DNA from: Prodigiosinella aquatilis
GTDB lineage: Bacteria; Pseudomonadota; Gammaproteobacteria; Enterobacterales; Enterobacteriaceae
DNA: 59,070 nucleotides
Direction: 5' to 3'
Assembly (NCBI GenBank): GCA_030388725.1
Contig: CP128858.1
Span: 1 to 59,070, forward strand
Shown here piece by piece: positions 34,418-43,277 of this stretch. The stretch's first letter is position 1, and every line of letters begins with the position of its first letter. The position numbers were made by a program, and so were the translations under genes. The notes beneath the pieces were generated by a model, which was not told the origin of the DNA, made no database searches, and saw only the letters and a program-made list of their open reading frames with translations.

Positions 34418-37079
34418 GGTTGATTTCCTCGGTTTCTTTCACACTCAACCCTGCCCAAATTTCCAGCTCGCGGATCTCGTCCTGATACATGTCGGGTTCA
34501 CAGGCCAGCAGGAAGGCCGCCTCTTCACTGGTGGCCCCCGCATCCTGCGCCTCGCTCATGTACTGGAAATCCTGCCCGCGCGTACTGAACATCGCCCGCG
34601 TGACCGGATCGACGAAAACGCGATGGAAGGAACTGTTTTCCCCGGTCGAAATCATCACCGAACTGAAGCCCGTTTCTTTCGCCGGCTGGAAGCCGCGAAT
34701 GACCTGGGTTTCCATTTCGGTAAACTGGTCAGGGTTGGCATTGATATAGGTTTTAAAGGCTTTGGCATCCTGCAACAGCGTCACTTTTGTCCCGCTACAA
34801 TCCCAGGCGGCCGCCGCCGCCGCCGGTGCGGCCTGGTCTTTGGTGCCGGTGAAGTCCTTAATCCCCTGTGTGATGGTGATGAAGGCCCCACGGTGACGGC
34901 GCACCGTCCGGTAGCCGGTTTCGATAAACCGTGCGGCATGCGGGTTAGAGCCGCTGAACAGACGCCAGGCTTCGTCGATAATGGCCACTTTTTTCAGGTC
35001 ACGCGGCGAGTGGTACATTTTTTCCTGTATGGCCAGAATGAGCGAATACAGGATGGCGGACAGCAGGTGTGGCTGGTTCTCCAGGCTCAGCAACTCCAGC
35101 ACGGCAAAGCGTGTTTCGCCATCGAGCGTAGGATTATCGGAGTTGAAGTACTCCCCGTTCGCCCCCCAGGTACACCAGCGGTCGAGCAGCAGAACCAGCT
35201 CGTTAATACGGTCACGGATGGTCGGCTGGGAGTCGTAAGTGGTGGTGACTTCTTGCGAAATCATGTACGCCACCACGTCATCGATACGGGCTTTGTTGGC
35301 TTTCGCTTCCCAGGCCGCGACCACGCCTTTGAGCAGAATGGTTTCGCTGACCTTATCCAACTGCTCATTAGGGCTGGCCAGTACGGTCAGCAGGCCAGTG
35401 ATGCCTTCTGCCGACTCTTTAATGTCCACCACGTTCGCAAAGGGGTTAAAGCGCAGGGTGGCACCGTCCAGGTATTTCCCGCCGGCTTGTTTACAGAAGT
35501 TTTTGTAGCTCGCCCCCATGTCGATAACCCAGGCGAAACCGTGGGAGTTCAGCACCTGCCGCAGGATTTCCTGAATAAAGAAGCTTTTGCCCGCGCCGGT
35601 GGTCCCCGTCACCGCAATGTTGTAGTTAGTGCTGCCGCTGGTTTCGCTGAACATATCGAAAAATGCCAGCTGGTTACGGTAGGTCGGCAACGGACTACCT
35701 ATCGGTGACATTTGCCGCTCAGCCACCACCGGCATCAGGTTGACGGCGTTAAAGCTTTTACAGCGCAGCGTCGACCCCATCACCACCATGTCTTCCCACA
35801 GCCCTTCCTGCATCATGAAGGGAAAGGAGCTGATCCAGTTTCGCAACTGCTGAAAGCGCGGGGCGGAGATTTCCAGGTCATTTTTGCGAAAGACATTGAT
35901 GGCCGCCAGTTCACACGACTGTTGTTCGCTGGCGTCATCCGGCGTGAACAGGGTCAGGTTCAGCGAGAAATTGCACATGGCAATTTCGTTACTGGCCAGC
36001 CCCTGCCGCAGGTCTCGCCATTCCTCATACGCCCGCTGGGTGCCGGGGAACAGCTTGGCGTAGGACGTGCCGGCTTTCTTACCCAGGTCCTGCTCTTTAC
36101 GAAACGCGTCGTTCTGGCTTTTTACCTGATCTTCCACGGAGACCGTCCAACTGAGGATGAACGGACAGGGAATACCCAGATCGGGAAAACGCATGTTCTG
36201 CAGATTGTCTGACGCCTGCCAGAGCGCAAACCTCGCCGGGGCTTTAGTCAGTTGCATATTCACAATACGGGTGCTGGCGACGGCGGTATCGCGGCTGTCT
36301 CCGAGGATTCGGTCCTCCGGCTGACGCGCGGTGGTCAACCGCAGATAGCCCGGACGCACTTCCATTTCGGTACTGTGATCGACGCACTGGCGGTGCAGTT
36401 CCTGGTCGGTGTTCCAGTGATCGGGACTGCGGGTCACCTGTCCCGGCCGGTAGTTAAGCTGTTCCCGCATGATCGACAGGAACTCCGGGGCACCGACGCG
36501 GCGGGTTTCCATATGGGCCGCCATCAGTGAGACGCGCAGCGTCTCCCGCAGTTGCACAACGGCGTCCATCGCCCGGATACCGCCTCGCCCTGAGCGGGCA
36601 TACACCAGAAACACGCGGTAGTTACGCAGATAAAGCGGGTATTCCCGGTCATTACTGAGTCCCTTCAGGGCCGCCCGCTCCCAGTAGGCTTTGGTGATGG
36701 CGTTAAGCGGTTTCGCCATGCTGCCTTTCCACATGTCCTTACTGAGACCATTGTCGAGCATCTCACCCACACACTTACTGGCCACCATCAGCACGGTCAC
36801 CGGCGTTTTGCGGGGCATTTTTTTGCGCAACAGGTCATCGAGCGCCTGCACAACTTGCTGATTGGCCCCGGCCAGCGGGGCCACTTCCATGATGAAGCCG
36901 ATGGATCGACTGTTGATAAACAGTTCAGTTTTTTCATCATACATTCGGTAGGGTAACAGGCTGGTGATGGACGGATAGCTCAGGCTTTGCTGCAACATGT
37001 CGGCCGCCGTCTTTGCCCCGCCTTCATCCTTACTGCCGGCAAAAATGTTAGCCAGTTGGTCTAACCAGGAATCGCTCAT
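34410..37079 (-). CDS. traC: TraC ATPase (VirB4-like)
   Basis: An 889-aa protein. The N-terminal domain (SLPYR-type PSITSLLPYRMYDEKTELFI) precedes the ATPase, with Walker A GTTGAGKSF at about 491-499, VAIIDEAWRLFSG (Walker B) near 700 and ITQGIKDF. It powers pilin polymerisation at the inner membrane. Start and stop overlap the neighbours (ATGA, GTGAATGA). The long plus-strand frames over this gene are shadows. Confidence 0.96.
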   Translation of the reverse strand: MSDSWLDQLANIFAGSKDEGGAKTAADMLQQSLSYPSITSLLPYRMYDEKTELFINSRSIGFIMEVAPLAGANQQVVQALDDLLRKKMPRKTPVTVLMVASKCVGEMLDNGLSKDMWKGSMAKPLNAITKAYWERAALKGLSNDREYPLYLRNYRVFLVYARSGRGGIRAMDAVVQLRETLRVSLMAAHMETRRVGAPEFLSIMREQLNYRPGQVTRSPDHWNTDQELHRQCVDHSTEMEVRPGYLRLTTARQPEDRILGDSRDTAVASTRIVNMQLTKAPARFALWQASDNLQNMRFPDLGIPCPFILSWTVSVEDQVKSQNDAFRKEQDLGKKAGTSYAKLFPGTQRAYEEWRDLRQGLASNEIAMCNFSLNLTLFTPDDASEQQSCELAAINVFRKNDLEISAPRFQQLRNWISSFPFMMQEGLWEDMVVMGSTLRCKSFNAVNLMPVVAERQMSPIGSPLPTYRNQLAFFDMFSETSGSTNYNIAVTGTTGAGKSFFIQEILRQVLNSHGFAWVIDMGASYKNFCKQAGGKYLDGATLRFNPFANVVDIKESAEGITGLLTVLASPNEQLDKVSETILLKGVVAAWEAKANKARIDDVVAYMISQEVTTTYDSQPTIRDRINELVLLLDRWCTWGANGEYFNSDNPTLDGETRFAVLELLSLENQPHLLSAILYSLILAIQEKMYHSPRDLKKVAIIDEAWRLFSGSNPHAARFIETGYRTVRRHRGAFITITQGIKDFTGTKDQAAPAAAAAAWDCSGTKVTLLQDAKAFKTYINANPDQFTEMETQVIRGFQPAKETGFSSVMISTGENSSFHRVFVDPVTRAMFSTRGQDFQYMSEAQDAGATSEEAAFLLACEPDMYQDEIRELEIWAGLSVKETEEINRE

Positions 37080-37375
37080 GACACCCTGCCTTTTTTAATG
37101 TGTTGCAGAGAATAAAAACGATACGGGACCGCGTTGCAGATTATTCCCCAGGCTTTGTCAGCAAGCGTAATGCCGTCCAAAAAGGAAGATATACTGCAGG
37201 TTTTACCGCTTCCCGTTAATCCGATACCGATAATGTTCCCTGATGTCAGGACGTCTCTGGGTGGTGAAAACACGGCCAATCCTGGCGGTTGATAATGCAG
37301 GCAGCGCAGGGATGACGCTGGCACGGGCTGCTCGTCAATAAATGCGGAGGTTAATTTCCGTTTCATTGGCCTCAT
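37076..37375 (-). CDS. 99-aa protein with an isolated P-loop
   Basis: MRPMKRKLTSAFIDEQPVPA leads to GNIIGIGLTGSGKTC, a full Walker A motif at residues 52-59, but no Walker B or other ATPase part follows within the 99 residues. It starts within the traV stop (ATGA) and ends within the traC start (ATGA), so it is expressed with both. It could be an N-terminal piece of a lost ATPase or a small nucleotide-binding helper of TraC. It is not part of the F set. Confidence 0.6.
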   Translation of the reverse strand: MRPMKRKLTSAFIDEQPVPASSLRCLHYQPPGLAVFSPPRDVLTSGNIIGIGLTGSGKTCSISSFLDGITLADKAWGIICNAVPYRFYSLQHIKKGRVS

Positions 37376-37938
37376 TCCCCTTCACTGATCACGCGAAAAT
37401 CGGCATCCCAGCGGGATTTATTCTTCACGAACTCGACCACGGCGGGCTGATGGAAGCTGTCTTGTTCATCCACCCAGGGGGCGATCCACAGACGCTGCGT
37501 GGCATCGGGAATACGACGGGCGTCCACCTGTCCCGGACCGGCATAGTCAGCCGGCGTAATGGGGCGGATGGCCGAGAGAGAGCGGGTGTTACTGCCTGCG
37601 ACCGGAATGGTTGATGCCCGCAGCATGGCGTCATTATTTGATACTGGCGTACCGGCTATTGGCCGGGGGGCCAGACCGGCGACGCTGATGGGGCGATCGG
37701 GCGACACGTTGGGTTTGATGTTTGTTGTGGAAGCCAGTGACTCAGCGGCAGGCTTTGGGACGGTTTGCGCCTCCGCCGTCAGGTCGTCCAGGCTTTTGCC
37801 TTTGGCCGCCAGGTGACTGGCGTCTGACATGGACAGGCATTGATCAGTGGCTGTCTTGTTACAGTCGAAATCGGAATTCATACCGGCGCAACCGGTCAAC
37901 ATGCCGCCCAGCAGCACGACGGGAAGAAATTTATGCAT
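37372..37938 (-). CDS. traV: TraV outer-membrane lipoprotein
   Basis: 188 aa from ATG at 37936-37938 with GGAGATATTCCC upstream. The lipobox is LTGC, followed by AGMNSDFDCNKTATDQCLSM (two conserved Cys) and a proline-rich middle. The C-terminus has LWIAPWVDEQDSFHQPAVVE, all as in F TraV. TraV links TraK and TraB to the outer membrane as part of the core channel (VirB7-like). Confidence 0.93.
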   Translation of the reverse strand: MHKFLPVVLLGGMLTGCAGMNSDFDCNKTATDQCLSMSDASHLAAKGKSLDDLTAEAQTVPKPAAESLASTTNIKPNVSPDRPISVAGLAPRPIAGTPVSNNDAMLRASTIPVAGSNTRSLSAIRPITPADYAGPGQVDARRIPDATQRLWIAPWVDEQDSFHQPAVVEFVKNKSRWDADFRVISEGE

Positions 37939-38099
37939 GGGAATATCTCCGGGCAATAGTGTGCCCTGTCAGGTCAAGAGGTTGGTGATTGGGGGTGATT
38001 CAGATTAGCCGGGTAGTAAGCGGAGCAGATGTTGGGAACTACCAGATAAAACGTCTTGTGACGTGCTGATTTTCTTGGCGTATGAAGGATAAAAATTGA

Positions 38100-38471
38100 C
38101 TAAAGGCTTTCTACAACTCCTCCACAAATGACGGCACAACCTTCAATCAGGAACAGAGCCGCGACATCATCCGGTCTTAACTCGGGAAGCCGCCAGTAAA
38201 TGACGACGACACCCAACAGCCATATCAGCCCTAAGAGCAGCGGAATAATGAATGCAACCAAGACGGTAAAAACGTCGAAATACTTATCCCTTGCGACGAA
38301 GAAAACCCAGACTAAAAAAAGGCTTCCTACAAGAAGAGAACCCCGCCACCTCGGCCAATTAACCTGCATCTGCGCATGCTGATTGATATACGCCCAGAGG
38401 CTAAAATAGGCGATAAACGCCAGGACAAGAATGGCAAAGGGCCACCGGTTGTGCTTACTCAGCATCATCAT
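38100..38471 (-). CDS. Multi-span membrane protein upstream of traV
   Basis: 123 aa from ATG at 38469-38471, after GAGAAGATC. Four hydrophobic stretches (AILVLAFIAYFSLWAYI, GSLLVGSLFLVWVFFVA, VLVAFIIPLLLGLIWLLGVV, and a weaker one at the end). It follows another, interrupted membrane-protein gene, and the two may have worked together. Not known from F; role in transfer unproven. Confidence 0.5.
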   Translation of the reverse strand: MMMLSKHNRWPFAILVLAFIAYFSLWAYINQHAQMQVNWPRWRGSLLVGSLFLVWVFFVARDKYFDVFTVLVAFIIPLLLGLIWLLGVVVIYWRLPELRPDDVAALFLIEGCAVICGGVVESL

Positions 38472-38491
38472 GATCTTCTCTATTCGTTGTG

Positions 38492-38878
38492 CTAATACTG
38501 CACGAGCTGAAACATTCTGCCCCACACGGCACTCATGAGTGAAATAACGCAATGCGTCATTAAAATATCGTTAATAAGGGATGGGCCGAGATGAGGTAAT
38601 TTCCAGGCGACAAAGGCAGACATCACAAACAAGACAGCCATCACGCCCCAGAGCGCGGCCATCGTGCAGAGCGTATTGATGACCGAAAAATCAATCGCGC
38701 TGGTATAAATCAGAAACAGATAAAGTGCACCGGCAATGAGGGCAAAGCGCCAATCACTTCAGTCTGCCTGTGTTGTGTGGTGTAATTCGTATGCCCAGAC
38801 GCCATAAAATCCGAGTGTTATCAGACAAAGGATGACATAGGGAATACGGTTGTTTTTACAATCACTCAGAAACATCAT
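38492..38878 (-). pseudogene. Membrane-protein gene interrupted by an in-frame TGA
   Basis: From ATG at 38876-38878 (GAGGAGAGC upstream) 39 codons read MFLSDCKNNRIPYVILCLIT and on to HHTTQAD, then TGA at 38759-38761. After it the same frame continues for 88 codons (SDWRFALIAGALYLFLIYTS and more hydrophobic helices) to TAG at 38492. The continuity of hydrophobic coding on both sides says this is one 128-codon gene with a nonsense change, a read error, or read-through. Confidence 0.6.
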
Positions 38879-38885
38879 GCTCTCC

Positions 38886-39089
38886 TCAATATTCCGAAGG
38901 GTAGGCTTCCGGTCCACTGGATGGCTGCGTCGCGTTCACGACGTCAGCATCAGACTGGCCGTGCTCAAGCTTTTCAATGTCACTGAGCATTGCCGATAAC
39001 TCACAGGATGACGCTTTGCGCTTCCATGCCTGGCGGTAACGCACTTTTAATGCGCCGAGCCTGATACGTTGCTCCCGATTTTTCACCAC
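38886..39089 (-). CDS. Small charged protein in the tra operon
   Basis: A 67-aa protein; GTG start with AAAGGGGG before it, 12 bp after the RfaH-like gene. A basic helical N-terminal half (VKNREQRIRLGALKVRYRQA) is followed by an acidic C-terminal half. Not recognised. It might bind nucleic acid or modulate the antiterminator, purely by neighbourhood. Confidence 0.45.
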   Translation of the reverse strand: MVKNREQRIRLGALKVRYRQAWKRKASSCELSAMLSDIEKLEHGQSDADVVNATQPSSGPEAYPSEY

Positions 39090-39101
39090 GTTTCCCCCTT
39101 T

Positions 39102-39641
39102 TTATGCTGCTGCTCCCCGCCCCAACACCCGGACACGCAGCGTTTCCGGTGCCCGACGCCCGCTGACCGGCACCCGTACAACCTGATTCATCAGCGTCAG
39201 CATCAGCATGGCTCGCCTGGCTCCGTTGGGTTCGTCCCAAACTGCTTCCAGCCCTTCAAACACCCCGCTGAGAACCTCCACCCGGTCACCGTGCACCGGA
39301 ATAGTCGGTGCGGGTGAAAGGCAGTCATGGGTTTTCAGCCGCTCCACCACTTCATCGGGCACCACTGATGGCATGCCGCCAAAACTGATTAAGGACGACA
39401 CACCCCTTGTGCTTTTGATGGTGGTGGTGTGAATGATCTCCGGATCAAAACGCACGAAGATGTAACCGGGGAAAAGTGCCTGGGGTGACACCGTTTTAAT
39501 CTGCGGGCTGCCAAGTAACATGGGTGTAATAACTTGTGCCGTATAAAGCGGCAGAAAACATGTCACCCCCTGATTGTCCAAATGCTGTTGTGCGCGTTTT
39601 TCCTGTGAATACTGCGTCTGTGCAACGTACCAGTGTTCCAT
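39102..39641 (-). CDS. RfaH/NusG-type transcription antiterminator
   Basis: A 179-aa protein. The N-terminal NGN domain is EHWYVAQTQYSQEKRAQQHL, CFLPLYTAQ and LFPGYIFVRFDPE. The KOW domain follows (PVHGDRVEVLSGVFEGLEAV). Specialised NusG paralogues of the RfaH type load onto RNA polymerase at ops sites and suppress pausing and Rho termination in long operons; chromosomal RfaH acts on F tra. Here the plasmid carries its own copy inside the operon between traB and traV. An ops-like sequence lies in the traA leader. Plasmid relatives include ActX/TaA-type proteins. Confidence 0.87.
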   Translation of the reverse strand: MEHWYVAQTQYSQEKRAQQHLDNQGVTCFLPLYTAQVITPMLLGSPQIKTVSPQALFPGYIFVRFDPEIIHTTTIKSTRGVSSLISFGGMPSVVPDEVVERLKTHDCLSPAPTIPVHGDRVEVLSGVFEGLEAVWDEPNGARRAMLMLTLMNQVVRVPVSGRRAPETLRVRVLGRGAAA

Positions 39642-39655
39642 ATCCCTTCCCCCTG

Positions 39656-41041
39656 TCAGTTAATGGTATCGCCCAGTTTCAGCTGGCTCGCCTGACGCAA
39701 CACTTCGTCAGGATTGAGGACGGCGGCGCGGGTGATGTTATTCACCTGCGTGGAGGCATTACCGGCCACCTGCTGCACGTTGTTCTGCGCGCCCCCTTTT
39801 TTGTCTTTATCCGCTTCAATGTCTTCAATGGTTTCCAGACGGAAGCCCTGCTGGAAGACCACGGTCACGCTGTTGCCCGCGCCGATATCAATCACCGGGT
39901 GATACTGCTCAGCCCGTTTTATCCAGTACTGACTGAGTGTGTCAGCCGCCTTGCTGGCACCGCCACCAATCCCCTGCTTAAACACATCACCGGCGCCCAC
40001 CGACGCCGTGGCACCCAGCCCGACAGATGGTGTCGCAGCTGACTTGATGCCTTCCCCGAAGCCAGAGAGCAGCCCAGCCATACCGGCGTAGCCGATGATC
40101 TGACCGTTACGCATCACCGGCTTGCCGCGGATACCCTGCTTGCCCTGATAGGCGACGTGCCCGTCAAATGGCATGTCGATATGCTTACCACTTTTCAGGA
40201 TACAGCTGATGTTTTTGGTTCTGACCTCACCGCGTTCGCTGGAAATGTCCCCCCAAATTTCGCCCGTGACGCGGCACTGGTCCATGTTGTAGGTTTTGCC
40301 GTTGGGCATGGAGACATCACCAATCAGAGTGATGACCACAGGAGACGTGTTTTGCTGACCCGTCACACTGGCGTTGGCATCTGCCCCTTCAATCATTACC
40401 GCTTCCGAGAAGGAGCCGGACGGTATCCACGGCAGTTTGGTTTTCTTTGCCTGCAGTGAGGTATAGCTGAAGGTTTTACTGGTCATGCCCCCCAGATGAC
40501 CCGTGCCAGTGCTGGGGTAAAAACCTGCGCCCTGTCCCTGACCTTGCCCCGGATAAAACTGATTGCCTTGCCCGCCCCCCGGCCCACGGTTGGGGTAGGT
40601 GACGTTCCATTGCGCGGGACTGGCCGGTCCGGTTGTCCCCATACCAGGGCCGGTGGGGGTAACGGGCACCGGCTGACTTGCCGCTGGCGTCGCCGGCGGC
40701 TGACTTTGCAGCTTACTCATGGCGTCCATGATTTTGGCGAGCTGTTGTTTGAGTGCTTCATTTTGCTGTTGCTGGTCTGTTTTGAGCTGGTTCACGCTGC
40801 TTTCCAGCGCCGAGGTTTTGTTTTGCTGCTGGGCCAGCGCCGCCGTGGCGAGGTTATCCGTAAAAGAGCTGGTGACCACGCTGCCGGTCATATCCACCAC
40901 TTTGGGCTTGGTCGCGTTCTTCAGCGACGCCTGATGGTGGGTATAGGCCCATATTCCGCCCCCGACACCGAGGGCCACTGCAACGCACACGGCGGTCATC
41001 ACCCACTGTTTGCGGCGAGTAGTGGTGTTGATGTTGCTCAT
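39656..41041 (-). CDS. traB: TraB channel core protein (VirB10-like)
   Basis: 461 aa from ATG at 41039-41041, overlapping the traK stop (ATGA). An N-terminal membrane span (VMTAVCVAVALGVGGGIWAY), a coiled coil (ALESSVNQLKTDQQQQNEAL) and a Pro/Gly/Gln-rich stretch precede the VirB10-like beta-barrel domain with SGSFSEAVMIEGADANASVT, YNMDQCRVTGEIWGDISSER and DIGAGNSVTVVFQQGF. It spans the envelope from the inner membrane to TraV/TraK. Confidence 0.95.
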   Translation of the reverse strand: MSNINTTTRRKQWVMTAVCVAVALGVGGGIWAYTHHQASLKNATKPKVVDMTGSVVTSSFTDNLATAALAQQQNKTSALESSVNQLKTDQQQQNEALKQQLAKIMDAMSKLQSQPPATPAASQPVPVTPTGPGMGTTGPASPAQWNVTYPNRGPGGGQGNQFYPGQGQGQGAGFYPSTGTGHLGGMTSKTFSYTSLQAKKTKLPWIPSGSFSEAVMIEGADANASVTGQQNTSPVVITLIGDVSMPNGKTYNMDQCRVTGEIWGDISSERGEVRTKNISCILKSGKHIDMPFDGHVAYQGKQGIRGKPVMRNGQIIGYAGMAGLLSGFGEGIKSAATPSVGLGATASVGAGDVFKQGIGGGASKAADTLSQYWIKRAEQYHPVIDIGAGNSVTVVFQQGFRLETIEDIEADKDKKGGAQNNVQQVAGNASTQVNNITRAAVLNPDEVLRQASQLKLGDTIN

Positions 41042-41769
41042 ACCCCGCCCTCCGTCGCCGTGGAGAAGATAACCCACACGTAACCTTCGCCGCTGGCGTA
41101 GAGGTTATGGGTGGACAACATCACGGCACGGACACCCTTCTGCCAAAACTGCTTTTCTGACAGCGGACGCGTGATGTAACCGGTGTTTTTCATGCGATAA
41201 CGCATGACCAGCAGGTGCGAGCCGACCAGTTGGCGTTCAGGGGTCAGCAGGACACCCGGCATCGGATTGTAGGCTGGTCCTCGCGCCGCTTTGGCTTCGA
41301 TATAGCTGTCAGGTACGCCGCCGTTCACCACCGTGCGGGCCACGCTCACCAGCGTTTTCTCCCACGGCTGGCTTTCCTCCCAGACTTTCGCATCCGGGTT
41401 GGCCTTAAGCGGCACCGAAGCGGGGATAAGGTGCAACGTATGCCCGCTGCCCGGCTTTGGCGTCACGTCCAGAGAGGCGCCGATGCCGTTGGCCGTTTCC
41501 AGAAAAAGCGTGAAGTTCTGACCGGTAAGCGGAGTGATAAGCAGTGCCCCGTCTTCCGTGTTTTCCTGGGTAAAGGCACCGTCCGGGCCGGTGACGCGGG
41601 TGATAAGTTCACCCTCGATGACAATTTTGTTCGGGCTGGTATTGCTCAGTTGCGCTTTCAGATGCGCATCGTTTTCAAATACGGTGCCAGCCGGGCCACT
41701 GACGGCGGCCATCGCCGCCGGAGTGAGGCAGAGGCCGGCGACGAACGCGGCAAGAAGTCGTGCTTTCAT
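41038..41769 (-). CDS. traK: TraK secretin-like channel protein (VirB9-like)
   Basis: A 243-aa protein with signal peptide MKARLLAAFVAGLCLTPAAM. Features are NTSPNKIVIEGELITRVTGP, HTLHLIPASVP and the C-terminal YVWVIFSTATE. Length and place (traE-traK-traB) match F. It forms the outer-membrane core complex with TraV and TraB. Confidence 0.94.
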   Translation of the reverse strand: MKARLLAAFVAGLCLTPAAMAAVSGPAGTVFENDAHLKAQLSNTSPNKIVIEGELITRVTGPDGAFTQENTEDGALLITPLTGQNFTLFLETANGIGASLDVTPKPGSGHTLHLIPASVPLKANPDAKVWEESQPWEKTLVSVARTVVNGGVPDSYIEAKAARGPAYNPMPGVLLTPERQLVGSHLLVMRYRMKNTGYITRPLSEKQFWQKGVRAVMLSTHNLYASGEGYVWVIFSTATEGGV

Positions 41770-41773
41770 GCGG

Positions 41774-42373
41774 TTATCCCTGATGCTGTTTTGACACGGG
41801 TTGAGGGGGCTGCACTTCGGGGAAGGCGGTCAGACGGATGATGCCGTCCACATATTTCACGTTGAGCCGGTAAGCTTTATGCACATCAGGGATGTCTAGC
41901 TTCAGGTTGCCGTTAGAGGTGCTGGCTGAGAGCGTGCCGGTGACGACGATGTCACCGGTCGCGGGGTCGAATGCTTCATCCTCGATGCGAAAAACCGTGG
42001 AAATACCGTTCTTCTTGATGTAATCCGCCTCGACCGCCAGCGCTTTTTTTAGCTCAGAGCGGGCTTCGGGCGGCACCCAGCGCAACAGGGTCGCATGCTG
42101 ACTGTCAACGGTGTCCGGCGTGACACTCAGGCGTAAGTTAACAAAAGAGCGCACCAGCATGTTGTTCAGATTGGCATCCCCCTGCGACGCATCGGAGGTA
42201 AATGACCGGTCAAACAACATGGGGGTAGTGATGGTTTTTTGCGTGGTCGCAAAATGCCAGGCCATTGCGCCGGTGATGCAGGTGCCCACCAGGCTTAATG
42301 CCAGCAGTGAACCGAGTGAGGCCAGCGCCAATATCGTCACCCGGTTTCGCGTTTCTTTCACTTGATACTTCAT
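41774..42373 (-). CDS. traE: TraE pilus assembly protein (VirB5/VirB8-like)
   Basis: 199 aa from ATG at 42371-42373 with GAAGAAACG before it. One membrane span (ALASLGSLLALSLVGTCITG) is followed by a periplasmic domain with NNMLVRSFVNLRLSVTPDTV and KAYRLNVKYVDGIIRLTAFP, as in F TraE. It is essential for pilus assembly. Confidence 0.94.
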   Translation of the reverse strand: MKYQVKETRNRVTILALASLGSLLALSLVGTCITGAMAWHFATTQKTITTPMLFDRSFTSDASQGDANLNNMLVRSFVNLRLSVTPDTVDSQHATLLRWVPPEARSELKKALAVEADYIKKNGISTVFRIEDEAFDPATGDIVVTGTLSASTSNGNLKLDIPDVHKAYRLNVKYVDGIIRLTAFPEVQPPQPVSKQHQG

Positions 42374-42424
42374 CGTTTCTTCCTTCGGGCAGGGAAAAGG
42401 CGCCACCCGAAAGTGGCGCATACG

Positions 42425-42727
42425 CTACTGCATCCAGTGACGGTTACCTGAATCAGGCACCCGCCTGAACTGCACCCGGAAAAGTACCGTTGGCAGATAC
42501 CAGTAAAGAAGGTTTAAGAGCCACCATGAGCCCTGCCCTTTTTTAAGGTGTCGAATAAGAAGCCAAAGGACGGCACCCACACACAGCATCACGATAAAAA
42601 TGTCGCAGAAGAACCCTGTCACCCCGCAGGCGAAAAGCACAAAAGCTTCCTCGGGTGGCAGTCCGGCAACGCGTTTTTGCTGATTGAGAGTTTCCGGGAA
42701 TCGATATTTCAACGAGTCCTGGTCCAT
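42425..42727 (-). CDS. traL: TraL pilus assembly protein
   Basis: A 100-aa protein. It begins YRFPETLNQQKRVAGLPPEE, followed by two close membrane segments (VTGFFCDIFIVMLCVGAVLW) and the C-terminal WYLPTVLFRVQFRRVPDSGN. Sequence pattern, size and place between traA and traE are those of F TraL (VirB3-like). Confidence 0.94.
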   Translation of the reverse strand: MDQDSLKYRFPETLNQQKRVAGLPPEEAFVLFACGVTGFFCDIFIVMLCVGAVLWLLIRHLKKGQGSWWLLNLLYWYLPTVLFRVQFRRVPDSGNRHWMQ

Positions 42728-42735
42728 AGAAGGAA

Positions 42736-43161
42736 TTAATTAATGAGGGCGAAGAAAGCGCGGGTGATAAGGATGAGCATAATAAGGCCAGCAAATACCA
42801 TCGGGTTACGGGTTTTAATAAAACCGGTCACCGACACGATAATTTCCGCCACGTATAACACCCACTCCACCGTCGAACCGTGACCAAAAGTATCATTGGC
42901 ATCCGCTTTTTGCGTGGCCATTAAATCTGTTGCGTGAACCAGGTGAGGGGAAATAACGACCGCAAGGGCCAGTGCAAAGAAAATAAGATTTCGCCGGGCG
43001 GCGGGAGACTGCGAAATAACGGGTTTAATACGGTGAGAATAAAAAGCACTAAAGTAAAATGGGAGGTTGCCGATAACCCCCTTCTGGAGATTATGTCCCC
43101 CTTCAGGCAAAGCTACCGCTACCCCTTCCGTCATACCGGAATCGGTCATCACTGATTTCAT
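42736..43161 (-). CDS. traA: TraA propilin
   Basis: 141 aa from ATG at 43159-43161; GAGG lies upstream and the longer frame has no ribosome site. The leader is unusually long (about 77 residues, F has 51), ending PHLVHA. Leader-peptidase cleavage would leave a 64-residue pilin starting TDLMATQKADANDTFG. It carries two hydrophobic helices around a basic turn (FIKTRNP), as in F pilin. A dedicated TraQ or TraX was not recognised, so pilin insertion and acetylation may differ from F. Confidence 0.92.
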   Translation of the reverse strand: MKSVMTDSGMTEGVAVALPEGGHNLQKGVIGNLPFYFSAFYSHRIKPVISQSPAARRNLIFFALALAVVISPHLVHATDLMATQKADANDTFGHGSTVEWVLYVAEIIVSVTGFIKTRNPMVFAGLIMLILITRAFFALIN

Positions 43162-43210
43162 TATGAAAAACCTCGATTTAAGTAATAAAAATGTCAGCGT
43201 GCGTAAACAG

Positions 43211-43224
43211 ACGTAACGCCCGCC
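43211..43224 (-). promoter_or_regulatory. Candidate ops-like element in the traA leader
   Basis: On the traA strand GGCGGGCGTTACGT, 50-63 bp before the traA start, resembles the ops core GGCGGTAGCGT that recruits RfaH. It lies downstream of a strong terminator-like hairpin. The match is imperfect, so this is a candidate only. It gains weight from the RfaH-type gene inside the same operon. Confidence 0.35.
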
Positions 43225-43240
43225 TATCTTACATTGAGTC

Positions 43241-43277
43241 AAAAAAAAAAAAACTGTGACACATGTCACAGTTTTTT
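43241..43277. terminator. Bidirectional terminator / palindrome between traY-like gene and traA
   Basis: A 14-bp perfect inverted repeat with 2-bp spacer (AAAAAACTGTGACA at 43248-43261, complement at 43264-43277). On the traA strand the hairpin is followed by 13 T, an ideal intrinsic terminator; on the plus strand by 6 T. It may also serve as an operator. A promoter upstream of it would need antitermination to reach traA. Confidence 0.65.

Noticed and set aside
34281..35708. 475-codon plus-strand ORF over traC
   Set aside because: It is antisense to the well-conserved TraC ATPase, has atypical composition and no ribosome site; a shadow of a GC-rich gene.
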